Source of the DNA: Virgibacillus_P tibetensis
Lineage (GTDB): Bacteria > Bacillota > Bacilli > Bacillales > Amphibacillaceae
DNA length: 27,592 nucleotides
Reading direction: 5' to 3'
Assembly: GCF_036026595.1 (NCBI RefSeq)
Contig: NZ_JARZFX010000024.1
Location: 1 to 27,592, forward strand
Part shown: positions 15,985 through 24,653 of the stretch, piece after piece
Layout of the letters: each line of letters opens with the position of its first letter
Position numbering within the stretch: the first letter of the stretch is position 1
Notes under the pieces: generated by a model
What the model saw: the letters and a program-made list of their open reading frames with translations, nothing else
Database searches by the model: none
Told to the model about the DNA's origin: nothing
Made by a program: the position numbers and the translations under genes

Positions 15985-16230
15985 AAGAGGTTGGAACAAA
16001 AGAGGAATTATTCAGGAAAATTCGAACATTAACGCCTGAGCAAATGTATCGCTTCGGCAAAATACTCCGCTTTCCGTGGGCACGGCTTCAGCTAACTGTG
16101 TGAAGAAGAGCACTTCACACAGTGGATCTTCAGCTCGTGCTGTTCCCACAGGAGTCTGCGTATTTTGCCTACGCTAAGTTCCAATTGTTCAGATTCTCAT
16201 TCTTCCCATTTAGTTATGTCCCAACCTCTT
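15985..16230. repeat. 246-bp dispersed hairpin element, copy B (inverted relative to copy A)
   Basis: Reverse complement of copy A at 5575-5820 with only scattered substitutions and one single-base indel. Ends are AAGAGGTTGG(A/G)AC inverted repeats. The central stem is ACTGTGTGAAG (16095-16105)/CTTCACACAGT (16113-16123). It lies in a 677-bp gene-free stretch between the EEP gene and the convergent monooxygenase gene. The rest of that stretch (15738-15984, 16231-16414) shows no convincing gene; a 33-codon frame at 15758-15859 lacks a ribosome site. Confidence 0.85.
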
Positions 16231-16414
16231 TTCCTTCATTAAAAGATCGTTTCGTTTTCTATGAAAAATAGAGTTTTGTGATAGGTATCAAAACCCGTTA
16301 TTCATCCCGTGGTTTCTTTCCTCCCTAGGGACTGAATAGACAAAGGTTAAGGATACAGGGCTCTTTTTTCAAAGAAGTGCAACTACTAGTCAGCATGCCA
16401 GTTTCATAAGGTAA

Positions 16415-17794
16415 TTACTGTTTTGCCAACACCTCTTTTGTCCTTTTTCCCGGATGATGATCTGGCAATTCCTCGCCACGACCAAACAGATTATCTCTTA
16501 ATGTAGTTCCTTCATACTCTTTTTGAACCAAACCTCTTTCTTGTAGAATTGGTACTACATATTCAATGAAGTCTTTAAACGTGCCGGGAGTTATTGCATA
16601 GGCAATATTAAATCCATCCACTCCAGCTTCATTAACCCATTCCTCCATCGTATCGGCAATTTGTTCGGGTGATCCGACAGCATAGGCGCTCATGCCGCCA
16701 ATACCTACAAAGTTCTTGATCTCTTCAACTGTCCATTGTTTATTAGGGTCTATTTTTGTAAAACCTTCAAGCGCTGAACGAATCGAATCATTCTCTATAT
16801 AACTGATAACCTGATCTGAGTCATATTCGGATAAATCTATTCCGGTCCAACCACCAAATAAAGCTAATGCTCCTTCATGGCTGATATGATTCTTATACTC
16901 ATTATATTTCGCATGAGCTTCTTCTTCCGTTCTGCCGACGATCGGTGTAAACATCGTAAGAATTTTGACTTCTTCTTGTGATCTCCCAGTTTTCTCGATA
17001 TCATCCCGCAGCCGTTTAACCGTCTCTTTAGCTACGGTTAATGTTGGTGAACCAATAAAAACACATTCTGCGTTTTCAGCTGCAAATGCACGACCTTTCG
17101 CAGATGCTCCCGCTTGATAAATGACAGGTGTCCGTTGGAGTGATGGCTCGCTTAAATGGGCGCCAGGGACTTTAAAGTATTTCCCTTCATGATGAATATC
17201 ATGTACTTTGCTGGGATCAGTGAAAATACCGTTTTCTTTATCCAACTTAACTGCATCCTTTTCCCAGCTTCCTTCCCATAGTTTATAGCACACATCCAAG
17301 TATTCTGCCGCTAAATCATACCGCTCATCATGTTTCATTTGATCTTCCAAACCCATATTAACTGCTGCACTTTTCAGGTAGGAGGTGACAATGTTCCAGC
17401 CCACACGTCCCTTCGTCAAATGATCTAATGTAGTCATCCTGCGAGCAAATGGATAGGGATGCTCATGCGTAACTGAAGCTGTCACACCAAATCCGAGATG
17501 CTTTGTTACTGCAGCCATTAACGGTACAACTAATAACGGGTCATTAACTGGGGATTGTGCCCCCTGACGCACTGCTGCATCTCTTGATCCTTCATAAACA
17601 TCATACGTACCCAGCACATCTGCAATGAAAACAGCATCAAATCGTCCTTTCTCCAATGTTTTAGCAAGTTCAATCCAATACTCGCTATCTTTATAACGGT
17701 GGGACTCATCTTCCGGATGGGTCCATAAGCCCGGAGACTGATGACCAGCACAGTTCATATCAAAAGCATTCAAATAAATTCTTCTTTTTGCCAT
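16415..17794 (-). CDS. NtaA/SnaA/DszA-type FMNH2-dependent monooxygenase
   Basis: This 459-residue TIM-barrel luciferase-like flavin monooxygenase belongs to the nitrilotriacetate monooxygenase component A group, judged from KRRIYLNAFDMNCAGHQSPGLW at the N-terminus, ALEKGRFDAVFIADVLG-like text near 45-62, THEHPYPFARRMTTLDHLTKGRVGWNIVTS (about 109-138) and HEGKYFKVPGAHLSEPSLQRTPVIYQAG. Such enzymes use reduced FMN from a separate reductase to cleave C-N or C-S bonds. B. subtilis relatives (YxeK, YtnJ/MoxC) work on sulfur compounds. It follows an FMN reductase under a SAM-I riboswitch, which points to organosulfur scavenging. The exact substrate is unknown. An AAAGGAGG ribosome site precedes the ATG. 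Confidence 0.9.
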   Translation of the reverse strand: MAKRRIYLNAFDMNCAGHQSPGLWTHPEDESHRYKDSEYWIELAKTLEKGRFDAVFIADVLGTYDVYEGSRDAAVRQGAQSPVNDPLLVVPLMAAVTKHLGFGVTASVTHEHPYPFARRMTTLDHLTKGRVGWNIVTSYLKSAAVNMGLEDQMKHDERYDLAAEYLDVCYKLWEGSWEKDAVKLDKENGIFTDPSKVHDIHHEGKYFKVPGAHLSEPSLQRTPVIYQAGASAKGRAFAAENAECVFIGSPTLTVAKETVKRLRDDIEKTGRSQEEVKILTMFTPIVGRTEEEAHAKYNEYKNHISHEGALALFGGWTGIDLSEYDSDQVISYIENDSIRSALEGFTKIDPNKQWTVEEIKNFVGIGGMSAYAVGSPEQIADTMEEWVNEAGVDGFNIAYAITPGTFKDFIEYVVPILQERGLVQKEYEGTTLRDNLFGRGEELPDHHPGKRTKEVLAKQ

Positions 17795-17837
17795 ATTATT
17801 TTTCCTCCTTTAGGTTATTGTTCATGTTTACAGATAC

Positions 17838-18389
17838 TTAGTAAGTTGATGAGACTACCGGATTTTGATTGTTTACTAATTCGAGAAAGTAATAAAGCTG
17901 CTTTTTTGTACGTCCTAATAGATCCTCATCTATAATTGGATTTTTCTTATTTTTATCTATTTGACTATCAAGTAAGTAAAGTCCTTTTAAATTATGGCCT
18001 TTTAATGTTGCCAGCACTGGTTTCAATGTATACTCAAGCGCCAGGAGGTGGGACATACTTCCGCCTGTCATTAATGGTAATACTGGCGTATGTTGCAACA
18101 CATCCTGTGGGAGTACATCAATTAATGCTTTGAGAACTCCAGAATAAGCGCCTTTATAAACCGGAGATCCAACAATAACTCCTCTAGCATTCTGTATTAA
18201 TGTCGCAATTTCTTTGATAGCCGGACTTTCAAAATTCCCCTGAAATATGTCTTTATGTGGTGCATCTTTTACGGAAATATGACTTACCTTGAAATTTTCA
18301 TCTTGAATTAAGTCTCCTAAGTATTTCAGCACTTTATCAGACCGGGAATATTCAGAGGGACTTCCTGATAAAATAACGATGTCACTCAT
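17838..18389 (-). CDS. NAD(P)H-dependent FMN reductase (SsuE-like)
   Basis: The 183-residue flavodoxin-fold reductase shows SGSPSEYSRSDKV (FMN phosphate loop, about 8-20), GSPVYKGAYSGVLKALIDVLPQD and PLMTGGSMSHLLALEYTLKPVLATL, all typical of SsuE/MsuE. It should supply FMNH2 to the monooxygenase encoded 43 bp downstream. Start: ATG at 18389 follows GAAAGG by 9 bp; an in-frame TTG at 18413 has no good ribosome site. It is the first gene after the S-box leader. Confidence 0.9.
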   Translation of the reverse strand: MSDIVILSGSPSEYSRSDKVLKYLGDLIQDENFKVSHISVKDAPHKDIFQGNFESPAIKEIATLIQNARGVIVGSPVYKGAYSGVLKALIDVLPQDVLQHTPVLPLMTGGSMSHLLALEYTLKPVLATLKGHNLKGLYLLDSQIDKNKKNPIIDEDLLGRTKKQLYYFLELVNNQNPVVSSTY

Positions 18390-18499
18390 GACGATCAACC
18401 TTTCTTTTCGCAATTTTTTATAGTCGTGTTCTAATTCGATGTGTCATTTTTTCACTGGACTTCTTGAACTAGCTATGCCTAACTGTATATTTCCACAAA

Positions 18500-18535
18500 A
18501 TAGCCCCCTTTTCTTTAATGAGAAAAGAGGGCTGT
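18500..18535 (-). terminator. riboswitch-controlled attenuator terminator
   Basis: On the minus strand AGCCCTCTTTTCT and AGAAAAGGGGGCT (18502-18533 overall) form a 13-bp stem with one mismatch, followed by ATTTTGTGG. It sits between the SAM-I aptamer and the FMN reductase start, where S-box leaders place their regulated terminator. Confidence 0.75.
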
Positions 18536-18554
18536 TCCATTTTAGTTATTTCCA

Positions 18555-18663
18555 CTCTTATCTCTCAAGAATTGCTCCCGCTGGAATTAGCACCTTTCTG
18601 ACATATGTCAGAGGTTGCTGAAGCTTCATAGGGCCAGTTCCCTCAGCTTCTCTTGATAAGAAT
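18555..18663 (-). promoter_or_regulatory. SAM-I riboswitch (S-box)
   Basis: The minus strand carries the S-box core blocks in order: CTTATCAAGAGAAG (P1 5' side), CTGAGGGA, CTGGCCC, TGAAGCTTCAGCAACC, the P3 stem CTGACATATGTCAG, AAGGTGCTAATTCCAGC and the closing GATAAG. SAM binding should favour the terminator at 18500-18535 and turn the operon off when methionine/SAM is plentiful. A single extra A between GAGGGA and CTGGCCC is the only irregularity seen. Confidence 0.95.
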
Positions 18664-18680
18664 ATTTAATTATTAGATAT

Positions 18681-18709
18681 AGTGTATTCGAATTAATCCG
18701 ATAAATCAA
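18681..18709 (-). promoter_or_regulatory. probable sigma-A promoter of the S-box operon
   Basis: Minus-strand -35 TTGATT (18704-18709) and -10 TACACT (18681-18686) with a 17-bp spacer. The predicted start, near 18674, would begin the transcript about 10-15 nt before the aptamer, a normal distance. Confidence 0.5.
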
Positions 18710-18774
18710 GTATGAATTTAGAATTAACTTAAAATTGCCAATAACATATTCAATATATTACAGTCCATACAACG

Positions 18775-18804
18775 AACAAAAGCGCTCCAACTAACTGGAG
18801 CGCC
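18775..18804 (-). terminator. intrinsic terminator of the UPF0182 gene
   Basis: Minus-strand GCGCTCCA (18796-18803) pairs with TGGAGCGC (18782-18789), then a short T-run (TTTTGTT). It lies 13 bp past the UPF0182 stop. Confidence 0.8.
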
Positions 18805-18816
18805 TTCCTATAATAC

Positions 18817-21546
18817 TTATTCAACTTCGCTTAACATATTTTCTATTTCAGTCATAATCTCTCCAGCTTCTTCCCAGTTTCCTTGAGATAATGCATTCTG
18901 ATAAGCATTAAACAAATCCGAGAACTCGAGTAGCGTTTCTTCTGCACCAGTAATGACCTGTACTGGATCTTCTGTTCCCTCAGCAGCTTCTTCATCCACT
19001 TCAACTTGCACTTCTGGGTCAATCAGTGCGAGCATCCGCTCAAGGGCAATGTCAAAGTTTTCTTCCATTACAATATGATCTTCATATGCAATGACAATTT
19101 GTTTAACTTCAGGTAGTGATGTTGCATTGGATGATTCAATATAAATCGGTTCTACATACATGACCGTATCCTCAATTGGAATTGCTAACAGATTTCCCCG
19201 TATAACCTCTGATCCGCCTTGTGACCATAAATTCAACTGTTGGGAGATCGTACTGTCCTGATTTATCCGGTTCTCTATTTGTTGCGGTCCATACACATTT
19301 TTTTGTTTAGGGAACTGGTAAACAAACAGTTCTCCATAATTATCTCCATCATTCCGAACACCCATCCACGCAACCATGTTTTGACGATTTCTTGGCGTAT
19401 ATGGCATCATAAGAATAAATTCTTCTTCATCATATTCAGGTAACTTCATGGTGATATAGTAAGGTTCAACGTCTACGTCTTTATTGAAATATTTTTCAGT
19501 GGGAAATTGCCAAAAATCTTCCCGATTATAGAATACTTCTAAATTAGACATATGATATGTTCCAAACATAGCAGCCTGGATGGAAAACAACATTTCAGGA
19601 TAACGGAAATGCGCTTGCACATCTTCTGGTATCTCTTCCGTAAATAAATCAGGGAATATATTCTGATAGGTTTGCAGCAATGGCTCATCCGGATCTACAA
19701 TATAAAAATCCACTTCCCCAGTATAAGCATCAATGACTACTTTTACCGAATTTCGAATATAATTTTCATTGCCTTTATGTGACTCTGCATATGGATAACG
19801 TTCGGCCGTTAAATAAGCGTCTATAATCCAAGCAAGACTGCCATCATCCCTGACAAAAATATATGGATCTTGATCATATTGGAAAAACGGTGCGATTCGC
19901 TTTACCCTCTCCATAATATTACGTGTCTCCAGCAATTGGCTTTCCTCCGTTATTTGGTCAGACACCAGCATTCTGAAAGAGCCTTCACTCAAGGAAAACA
20001 ACAGCCGATTGATCCCAGCTAAAGGAATTCCTGAATCTCCTTCAAAACGGGAGGAGATGTTTTCATCACCTGACGGGTAATCAAATTCATCAACTTTTGT
20101 CCCAACAATAACATTTCCATAAGGTTCTTCGCCAAAGTAAATCTGTGGACGCGTTATATCCAGCACGCCTTTTGGCGGCAGATTGCTCAACATATATTCG
20201 GGTTGACCCTGCCTGGTAACCTTATTAACATGACTCATCGCCACCCCGTACCCATGGGTATATCTCAAGTTTTGGTTAACCCATGTTTGTGCCTGTGATG
20301 GCAGGTCTCCTGTACTTAATTCTCTTGCACCAATAAAGACCTGCTCGTACTCTCCATCAATTTCATAACGATCAATATCAATATCATTAAATCGATAATA
20401 CGTACGAAATGTCTGCAGTTGATTATATATATCGAGCAATGGTCTTGAATCATTAACTCGTACGTTATCAATAGTCAGTTGATTTCGCTCGATCATTTCT
20501 GCGTCCAGGGAATCATTACCCGGGTGTTCTTTTTCTTCGATACGATCTAAATCATAAGCATCCCTCGTAAAAGAAAGGTTATGCTCCAGATAAGGGGTTT
20601 CTTTAGAGAATTCATTAGGTGAAACAACATAATTCTGTACAAGTGCGGAAGTTATTTGACCTGCTATTACCAGTACCAAGTAAACAACTACTGGAACAGC
20701 CATCGAAACTAACTTTCCACGGTTCAGTGAAATGATCATCCAAATCGTTCCAATGATTGCTGCAGCTGCCAGAATATACGATTTCGGAATATTAATAAGC
20801 TGGTCTGTATAACTTAAGCCATGCACTACACTCTCCTGAAATATATTCACATTATTTGTCAAAAGCGTGCCATATGGCGCCAATAGATGCAGGCCAGCCA
20901 GAAGCAAGCCAATGAATCCAAGTGTTATGCCCATGTGCAGCTGGGCTGAACGGCTCATTCGGTACATATTGAAAACAGAATAAGCACCTGCCTCCAGAAT
21001 CAAGAAGAAGATACTAAAGCCAAGCAAGAGATAAATAACAAACTCTACAAATGGCAGGATAAATAAATAGAATGAAATATCCATGTTAAAATAAGGATCG
21101 GTTTCACCAAATGTTGCATGATTCAGTAATTTCAGGAATGGCTCCCAACCTATCCCCTGCACAATACTGCTGCCAATTGCTCCAATAAATAGTGCAGCAG
21201 CAAATATGATAAGATTACTCATTTTCCGGTTCAGTACAACTGGTGGCAGCTGGTGCTGGTCGAAATGATTAATATATGACTTTCGTATCCATGAAAGTGT
21301 TAAATAACTAAGTGCAAAAAACAGGAAAAACCCTATAGCACCAAGCAATACTTTACTTCCCAAAATAGTAGTATACACATCACTAAAGCCAAGTGTACTC
21401 ATCCATATGTAATCTGTGATCCAATCAAAAGCGAATAAGGACAAAATAAAGAGTAATACCAGGATACCCAGTATAACGCCGATCCGATTACCGATCCGCT
21501 TCCACTTCTCAATTTGTTTTACATTCATTTTTTCTCTAAAATCCAA
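18817..21546 (-). CDS. UPF0182 family large membrane protein
   Basis: The 909-residue protein has about seven or eight membrane helices in its first 300 residues (first at about 20-45) and a large extracytoplasmic region from about 310 on. Family text includes TRDAYDLDRIEEKEHPG, TRQGQPEYMLSNLPP, RIAPFFQYDQDPYIFVRDDG and MPYTPRNRQNMVAWMGVRNDG. The C-terminal 80 residues are very acidic. Its length is normal for UPF0182 (COG1615). The function of this conserved family is unknown. The TTG start at 21546 is preferred because AGGGGG stands 8 bp upstream; the internal ATG at 21528 lacks a comparable site. It is monocistronic with its own terminator. Confidence 0.9.
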   Translation of the reverse strand: MDFREKMNVKQIEKWKRIGNRIGVILGILVLLFILSLFAFDWITDYIWMSTLGFSDVYTTILGSKVLLGAIGFFLFFALSYLTLSWIRKSYINHFDQHQLPPVVLNRKMSNLIIFAAALFIGAIGSSIVQGIGWEPFLKLLNHATFGETDPYFNMDISFYLFILPFVEFVIYLLLGFSIFFLILEAGAYSVFNMYRMSRSAQLHMGITLGFIGLLLAGLHLLAPYGTLLTNNVNIFQESVVHGLSYTDQLINIPKSYILAAAAIIGTIWMIISLNRGKLVSMAVPVVVYLVLVIAGQITSALVQNYVVSPNEFSKETPYLEHNLSFTRDAYDLDRIEEKEHPGNDSLDAEMIERNQLTIDNVRVNDSRPLLDIYNQLQTFRTYYRFNDIDIDRYEIDGEYEQVFIGARELSTGDLPSQAQTWVNQNLRYTHGYGVAMSHVNKVTRQGQPEYMLSNLPPKGVLDITRPQIYFGEEPYGNVIVGTKVDEFDYPSGDENISSRFEGDSGIPLAGINRLLFSLSEGSFRMLVSDQITEESQLLETRNIMERVKRIAPFFQYDQDPYIFVRDDGSLAWIIDAYLTAERYPYAESHKGNENYIRNSVKVVIDAYTGEVDFYIVDPDEPLLQTYQNIFPDLFTEEIPEDVQAHFRYPEMLFSIQAAMFGTYHMSNLEVFYNREDFWQFPTEKYFNKDVDVEPYYITMKLPEYDEEEFILMMPYTPRNRQNMVAWMGVRNDGDNYGELFVYQFPKQKNVYGPQQIENRINQDSTISQQLNLWSQGGSEVIRGNLLAIPIEDTVMYVEPIYIESSNATSLPEVKQIVIAYEDHIVMEENFDIALERMLALIDPEVQVEVDEEAAEGTEDPVQVITGAEETLLEFSDLFNAYQNALSQGNWEEAGEIMTEIENMLSEVE

Positions 21547-21788
21547 ATGGTCAACCCCCTATGAAACTAGTATTATCCTTATCTATGATAACAGAAATCC
21601 GGAATACTTTCTTTCCCCAGATAAATCCAGCAGTATTTTTTTGCAAACAGTAAATCAGCATATCAATAACCTGAATAGAAATGGAGAGAACCAAACAGTG
21701 TGGTCCCCTCCTGCAGCTAATTTATCTCCATCCATCTTTATATTTTATCGCCTGATCAGGAGGTATTTCTCAACTAATCCAAATTACG

Positions 21789-22187
21789 TTAATAAGCCAT
21801 TACAGGGTCATGATAATACTTGAATTCCAATAAGTTATTAGCTGGGTCCACCAGGAAAAATGTCATATGTTCCTCTTGTTTTCCTTCAAAACGTATCATT
21901 TGTTCTTTAAAAAATGGTAATTTTTCTCTAATTGCACATTTCAGCGCCTGATCATATTCTTCCTTATCCAAAAAGGTAACCCCAAAATGACGTGGATACA
22001 TTTGAGGCATTTCATCTATACTATCTGGGTTTAAATGACAAACTACCTGGTCACCAAAAAAATCAAATGTTACCCGATCATTATATCTTCTTGCCATTCT
22101 GCATCCCAATTTTTCATAAAAGTCTGCAGTTTCATCCAACTCCTTACATGGGATCGCTAAATGAAACACTTTATTTGTTTCTCTCAT
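21789..22187 (-). CDS. VOC (glyoxalase/bleomycin-resistance fold) family protein
   Basis: The 132-residue protein has two beta-alpha-beta-beta-beta VOC modules: FHLAIPCKELDETADFYEKLGCR (about 8-30) with a candidate metal ligand His9, and HFGVTFLDKEEYDQAL ... FFLVDPANNLLEFKYY (about 69-127) with a candidate His and Glu120. Such proteins are small metal-dependent lyases, dioxygenases or binding proteins; substrate unknown. A GAGGAGG ribosome site precedes the ATG. It lies 44 bp after comA on the same strand and could be the third gene of comB-comA. A weak inverted repeat (AGTTAGCTTAACT, about 22214-22226) between them may reduce read-through. Confidence 0.82.
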   Translation of the reverse strand: MRETNKVFHLAIPCKELDETADFYEKLGCRMARRYNDRVTFDFFGDQVVCHLNPDSIDEMPQMYPRHFGVTFLDKEEYDQALKCAIREKLPFFKEQMIRFEGKQEEHMTFFLVDPANNLLEFKYYHDPVMAY

Positions 22188-22231
22188 ACCAATTCCTCCT
22201 CGAAAAAAATGAGCCTTAGTTAGCTTAACTT

Positions 22232-22996
22232 CTACACATCCAGATAAAACGTGTCCGATCGCAACCCTAAACGTAATGTTTCTAAAGAAATAACATCTGA
22301 TAAAGGAATATTGGCAAGATTGACATTCGAACCCACTTGTTGAATAAAAAAAGTTTGCATTGCTTTAGTTGGCGCTTCAAAAATTAACTGTTCAAACGAA
22401 ATACCAGAATCCGTGAGTTGTTCAAAAATGTCTGTTCGCACTTTTCCGTCTTCCTGACATATTCCACCAGTACCACTTTCTCTCGCTTCTGTGATCACTT
22501 TCTTTGCACCGGCCTCCATATCCTCATGAATGTATTCAATCCATTCAGCTGAACTCTGATCCCTGGATTTGGAAGCATCTTTATTGCCCACTTCGCTAAA
22601 AACTGTAAATTCTGTTGCAAAATCGCGGATGAACCTTGCTTTATTTGTATTGGATAGTGCCACAGTCCCGTTGGAAATCTCAATATAGTTACAGTTAAAT
22701 TGCTTGCAGTAGTTATAAAAGTCATCTATTTTATCCTTATTTAAAAACTTTTCAAATAACGTTCCCCCAAAAAAATACTCAACATTATGAACACCCAGAT
22801 AATCTATCTTTTGCTGTATAAAAGTTGTTACAAGTGACGTACCCCAACCAAATTTAACGAAATCAATATAGTCACTTGCGCTGTTAATAGTATCCTTGAA
22901 TAAATTCAACGGCGCTCCATTGTCAATTAAGACAGTTAACCCTTTATCTCTTGGCTTCACTTCCCTTGCTGGTAAAATTAACTCTGGCTTCATCAT
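22232..22996 (-). CDS. comA: phosphosulfolactate synthase ComA
   Basis: The 254-residue protein matches the ComA/YitD family: REVKPRDKGLTVLIDNGAPL (about 11-30), DYIDFVKFGWGTSLV, NVEYFFGGTLFEKFL, CNYIEISNGTVAL, EVGNKDASK and FEAPTKAMQTFFI. The enzyme adds sulfite to phosphoenolpyruvate to give (2R)-2-phospho-3-sulfolactate. In archaea this begins coenzyme M synthesis; in B. subtilis the homologue YitD makes spore sulfolactate. Its ATG overlaps the comB stop by 4 bases (ATGA), so the two are translationally coupled. Divergent genes at 23924 onward supply the sulfite. Confidence 0.93.
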   Translation of the reverse strand: MMKPELILPAREVKPRDKGLTVLIDNGAPLNLFKDTINSASDYIDFVKFGWGTSLVTTFIQQKIDYLGVHNVEYFFGGTLFEKFLNKDKIDDFYNYCKQFNCNYIEISNGTVALSNTNKARFIRDFATEFTVFSEVGNKDASKSRDQSSAEWIEYIHEDMEAGAKKVITEARESGTGGICQEDGKVRTDIFEQLTDSGISFEQLIFEAPTKAMQTFFIQQVGSNVNLANIPLSDVISLETLRLGLRSDTFYLDV

Positions 22997-23685
22997 TTAT
23001 AGACCCTCTCAATCATCGGAATTTTACACGTCTTATTTATTTTCATTACGAAATCTGAATGCAGCTCCCTTAAACAATAATCAACATCCACTGATGCAAA
23101 TGCATCATTCTCCATGTCAAAAAATTTATCAGCCACATGGGAGTGTCTAATTCTTTCTATTGCTTTCTGAGAAGAAACAGCATTTGAGTCTTCTAGTATT
23201 GCTTTAATATACTCGGCACAAGCAAGATCGTCATCCCCGCTCGGATGGGATGCGATGATATGAATGGTTTTCTTTCTTCCATCCACCAATTTCTTTTTAA
23301 TAAATTCTGCTGTGTTTCTCGCATTTGTAAATCCAGTAACAAAGAGGTGTTTTGATTGCAAACAATTTAAGGTAGCTCGAACACCATTAGTTGTCTTTTG
23401 AATCAGTGTTTTTCGGAAAAGATTTTCTTTACTTACTTTATATGGAGAATTATCTAAATCAAAGCCCTCTATGGCCAGGCCATCCTCCTCACCAGCCAAC
23501 AGATAATCAGGTTTTTCCTCTTTCAGTTGAAAGGCCTGCTTCGTTGTTTCTGCAAGAAATATGCAGGAAGCCCCATTTATAAAGGCATAATGAGCAACTG
23601 TAAATGCACGAATAACATCAATTACAATCGTAATATCGGCAGAGATCGGTGGAGATTTTCTGCCCTGATATATAGTGATCTGCAT
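22993..23685 (-). CDS. comB: 2-phosphosulfolactate phosphatase ComB
   Basis: The 230-residue protein has the ComB/YitC pattern MQITIYQG, IVIDVIRAFTVAHYA (about 20-34), LAGEEDGLAIEGFDLDNSP (about 63-81), KTTNGVRA and IIASHPSGDDDLACAEYI. It is a Mg2+-dependent acid phosphatase turning phosphosulfolactate into 3-sulfolactate. Start: ATG at 23685 stands 8 bp after AGGGG (23694-23698) and matches the family start; an upstream in-frame ATG at 23742 has no ribosome site and adds 19 non-family residues. ComC (sulfolactate dehydrogenase) is absent here, so sulfolactate is likely the end product. Confidence 0.92.
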   Translation of the reverse strand: MQITIYQGRKSPPISADITIVIDVIRAFTVAHYAFINGASCIFLAETTKQAFQLKEEKPDYLLAGEEDGLAIEGFDLDNSPYKVSKENLFRKTLIQKTTNGVRATLNCLQSKHLFVTGFTNARNTAEFIKKKLVDGRKKTIHIIASHPSGDDDLACAEYIKAILEDSNAVSSQKAIERIRHSHVADKFFDMENDAFASVDVDYCLRELHSDFVMKINKTCKIPMIERVYK

Positions 23686-23733
23686 CGGCATATCCCCTAT
23701 CTGCAATTTTAGGATTTCCTGCTCGCGAGGAAC

Positions 23734-23873
23734 ATACACCATGTATATTCGCCCAGTACATATTCGTTACATACCCTAGTAAATCTTCTATTTTCAATGA
23801 AATGGGCTCTTACTCCTTTAACACTATGCTGTTCAACTGAATACATTTACTTTAGGGCGAATACCTATATAAA
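23734..23873. promoter_or_regulatory. divergent comB/cysH control region with inverted GGGCGAATA motifs
   Basis: TATTCGCCC (23746-23754) is the exact inverse of GGGCGAATA (23855-23863), and both are preceded in the direction of their gene by an ATTTACT...AGGG block (23774-23784 on minus, 23845-23857 on plus). A 13-bp palindrome ATACACCATGTAT lies at 23734-23746. On the plus strand TTTACT (23846-23851), 16 bp, TATAAA (23868-23873) could be a sigma-A promoter for cysH. Protein binding is inferred only. Confidence 0.4.
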
Positions 23874-23923
23874 TTCTTTCGAAAAAAATATATTGGAAAT
23901 TCAGAATAAAGTGAGGGGAAGAT

Positions 23924-24637
23924 ATGGAGAGCGAACTGACCTACGATAGATGGGATCACCACTTACAGGCACAAATAAATAACAATCCAGGAGATTTTAT
24001 GGAGGTAATTAAGTGGGCCTTTGATACCTATAGAGAAAGAATAATATATTCCTGCAGCTTTGGAGCAGAGGGGATAGTTCTCATTGATTTAATTTATAAA
24101 GTGAATCCATATGCAACTGTAGTCTTTCTGGATACGGATTTGCACTTTAAAGAAACCTATTCCCTAATTGATGAAGTGAAACTAAGCTATCCGAAACTTA
24201 ACATAAAAATACTCAAATCCTCTTTAACATTAGATCAACAAGCAGTTAAATATGAAAGCAAGTTATGGGAACACAAGCCAAACCTGTGCTGTCACCTCAG
24301 AAAAATAGAACCCTTGGAAAAGGAGCTGAAAAATGCAGATGCCTGGTTTTCCGGATTACGGAGAGAACAATCGATCAGCAGACAAAACACAGAATATGTA
24401 AATAAAGATGAACGGTTCAAACGAGTGAAGATATGTCCCCTAATTCACTGGAAATGGGATGATGTCTGGGAATATATTAAACTGAATAACCTCCATTATA
24501 ATGAATTGCATGATAAAAATTACCCCAGTATTGGTTGTGAGATGTGCACCCTCCCAGTAACAGGCGATGATCAAAATACCCGGTCTGGCAGATGGGCAGA
24601 TTTTGAAAAAAAAGAGTGTGGGCTCCACCAAGCTTAA
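23924..24637 (+). CDS. cysH: phosphoadenylyl/adenylyl-sulfate reductase CysH
   Basis: The 237-residue enzyme reduces activated sulfate to sulfite with thioredoxin. Motifs: PP-loop-like SCSFGAEG (43-50), C122-C123 in CCHLRKIEPL, C205-x2-C208 in SIGCEMC (the four 4Fe-4S ligands) and catalytic C232 in ECGLH. The iron-sulfur ligands place it in the APS-reductase-type group, which in B. subtilis also uses PAPS; the downstream APS kinase suggests PAPS is available. A GAGGGG ribosome site precedes the ATG. First gene of cysH-cysP-sat-cysC. Confidence 0.95.
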   Translation: MESELTYDRWDHHLQAQINNNPGDFMEVIKWAFDTYRERIIYSCSFGAEGIVLIDLIYKVNPYATVVFLDTDLHFKETYSLIDEVKLSYPKLNIKILKSSLTLDQQAVKYESKLWEHKPNLCCHLRKIEPLEKELKNADAWFSGLRREQSISRQNTEYVNKDERFKRVKICPLIHWKWDDVWEYIKLNNLHYNELHDKNYPSIGCEMCTLPVTGDDQNTRSGRWADFEKKECGLHQA

Positions 24638-24653
24638 GTAGGAGCTGTTTACA

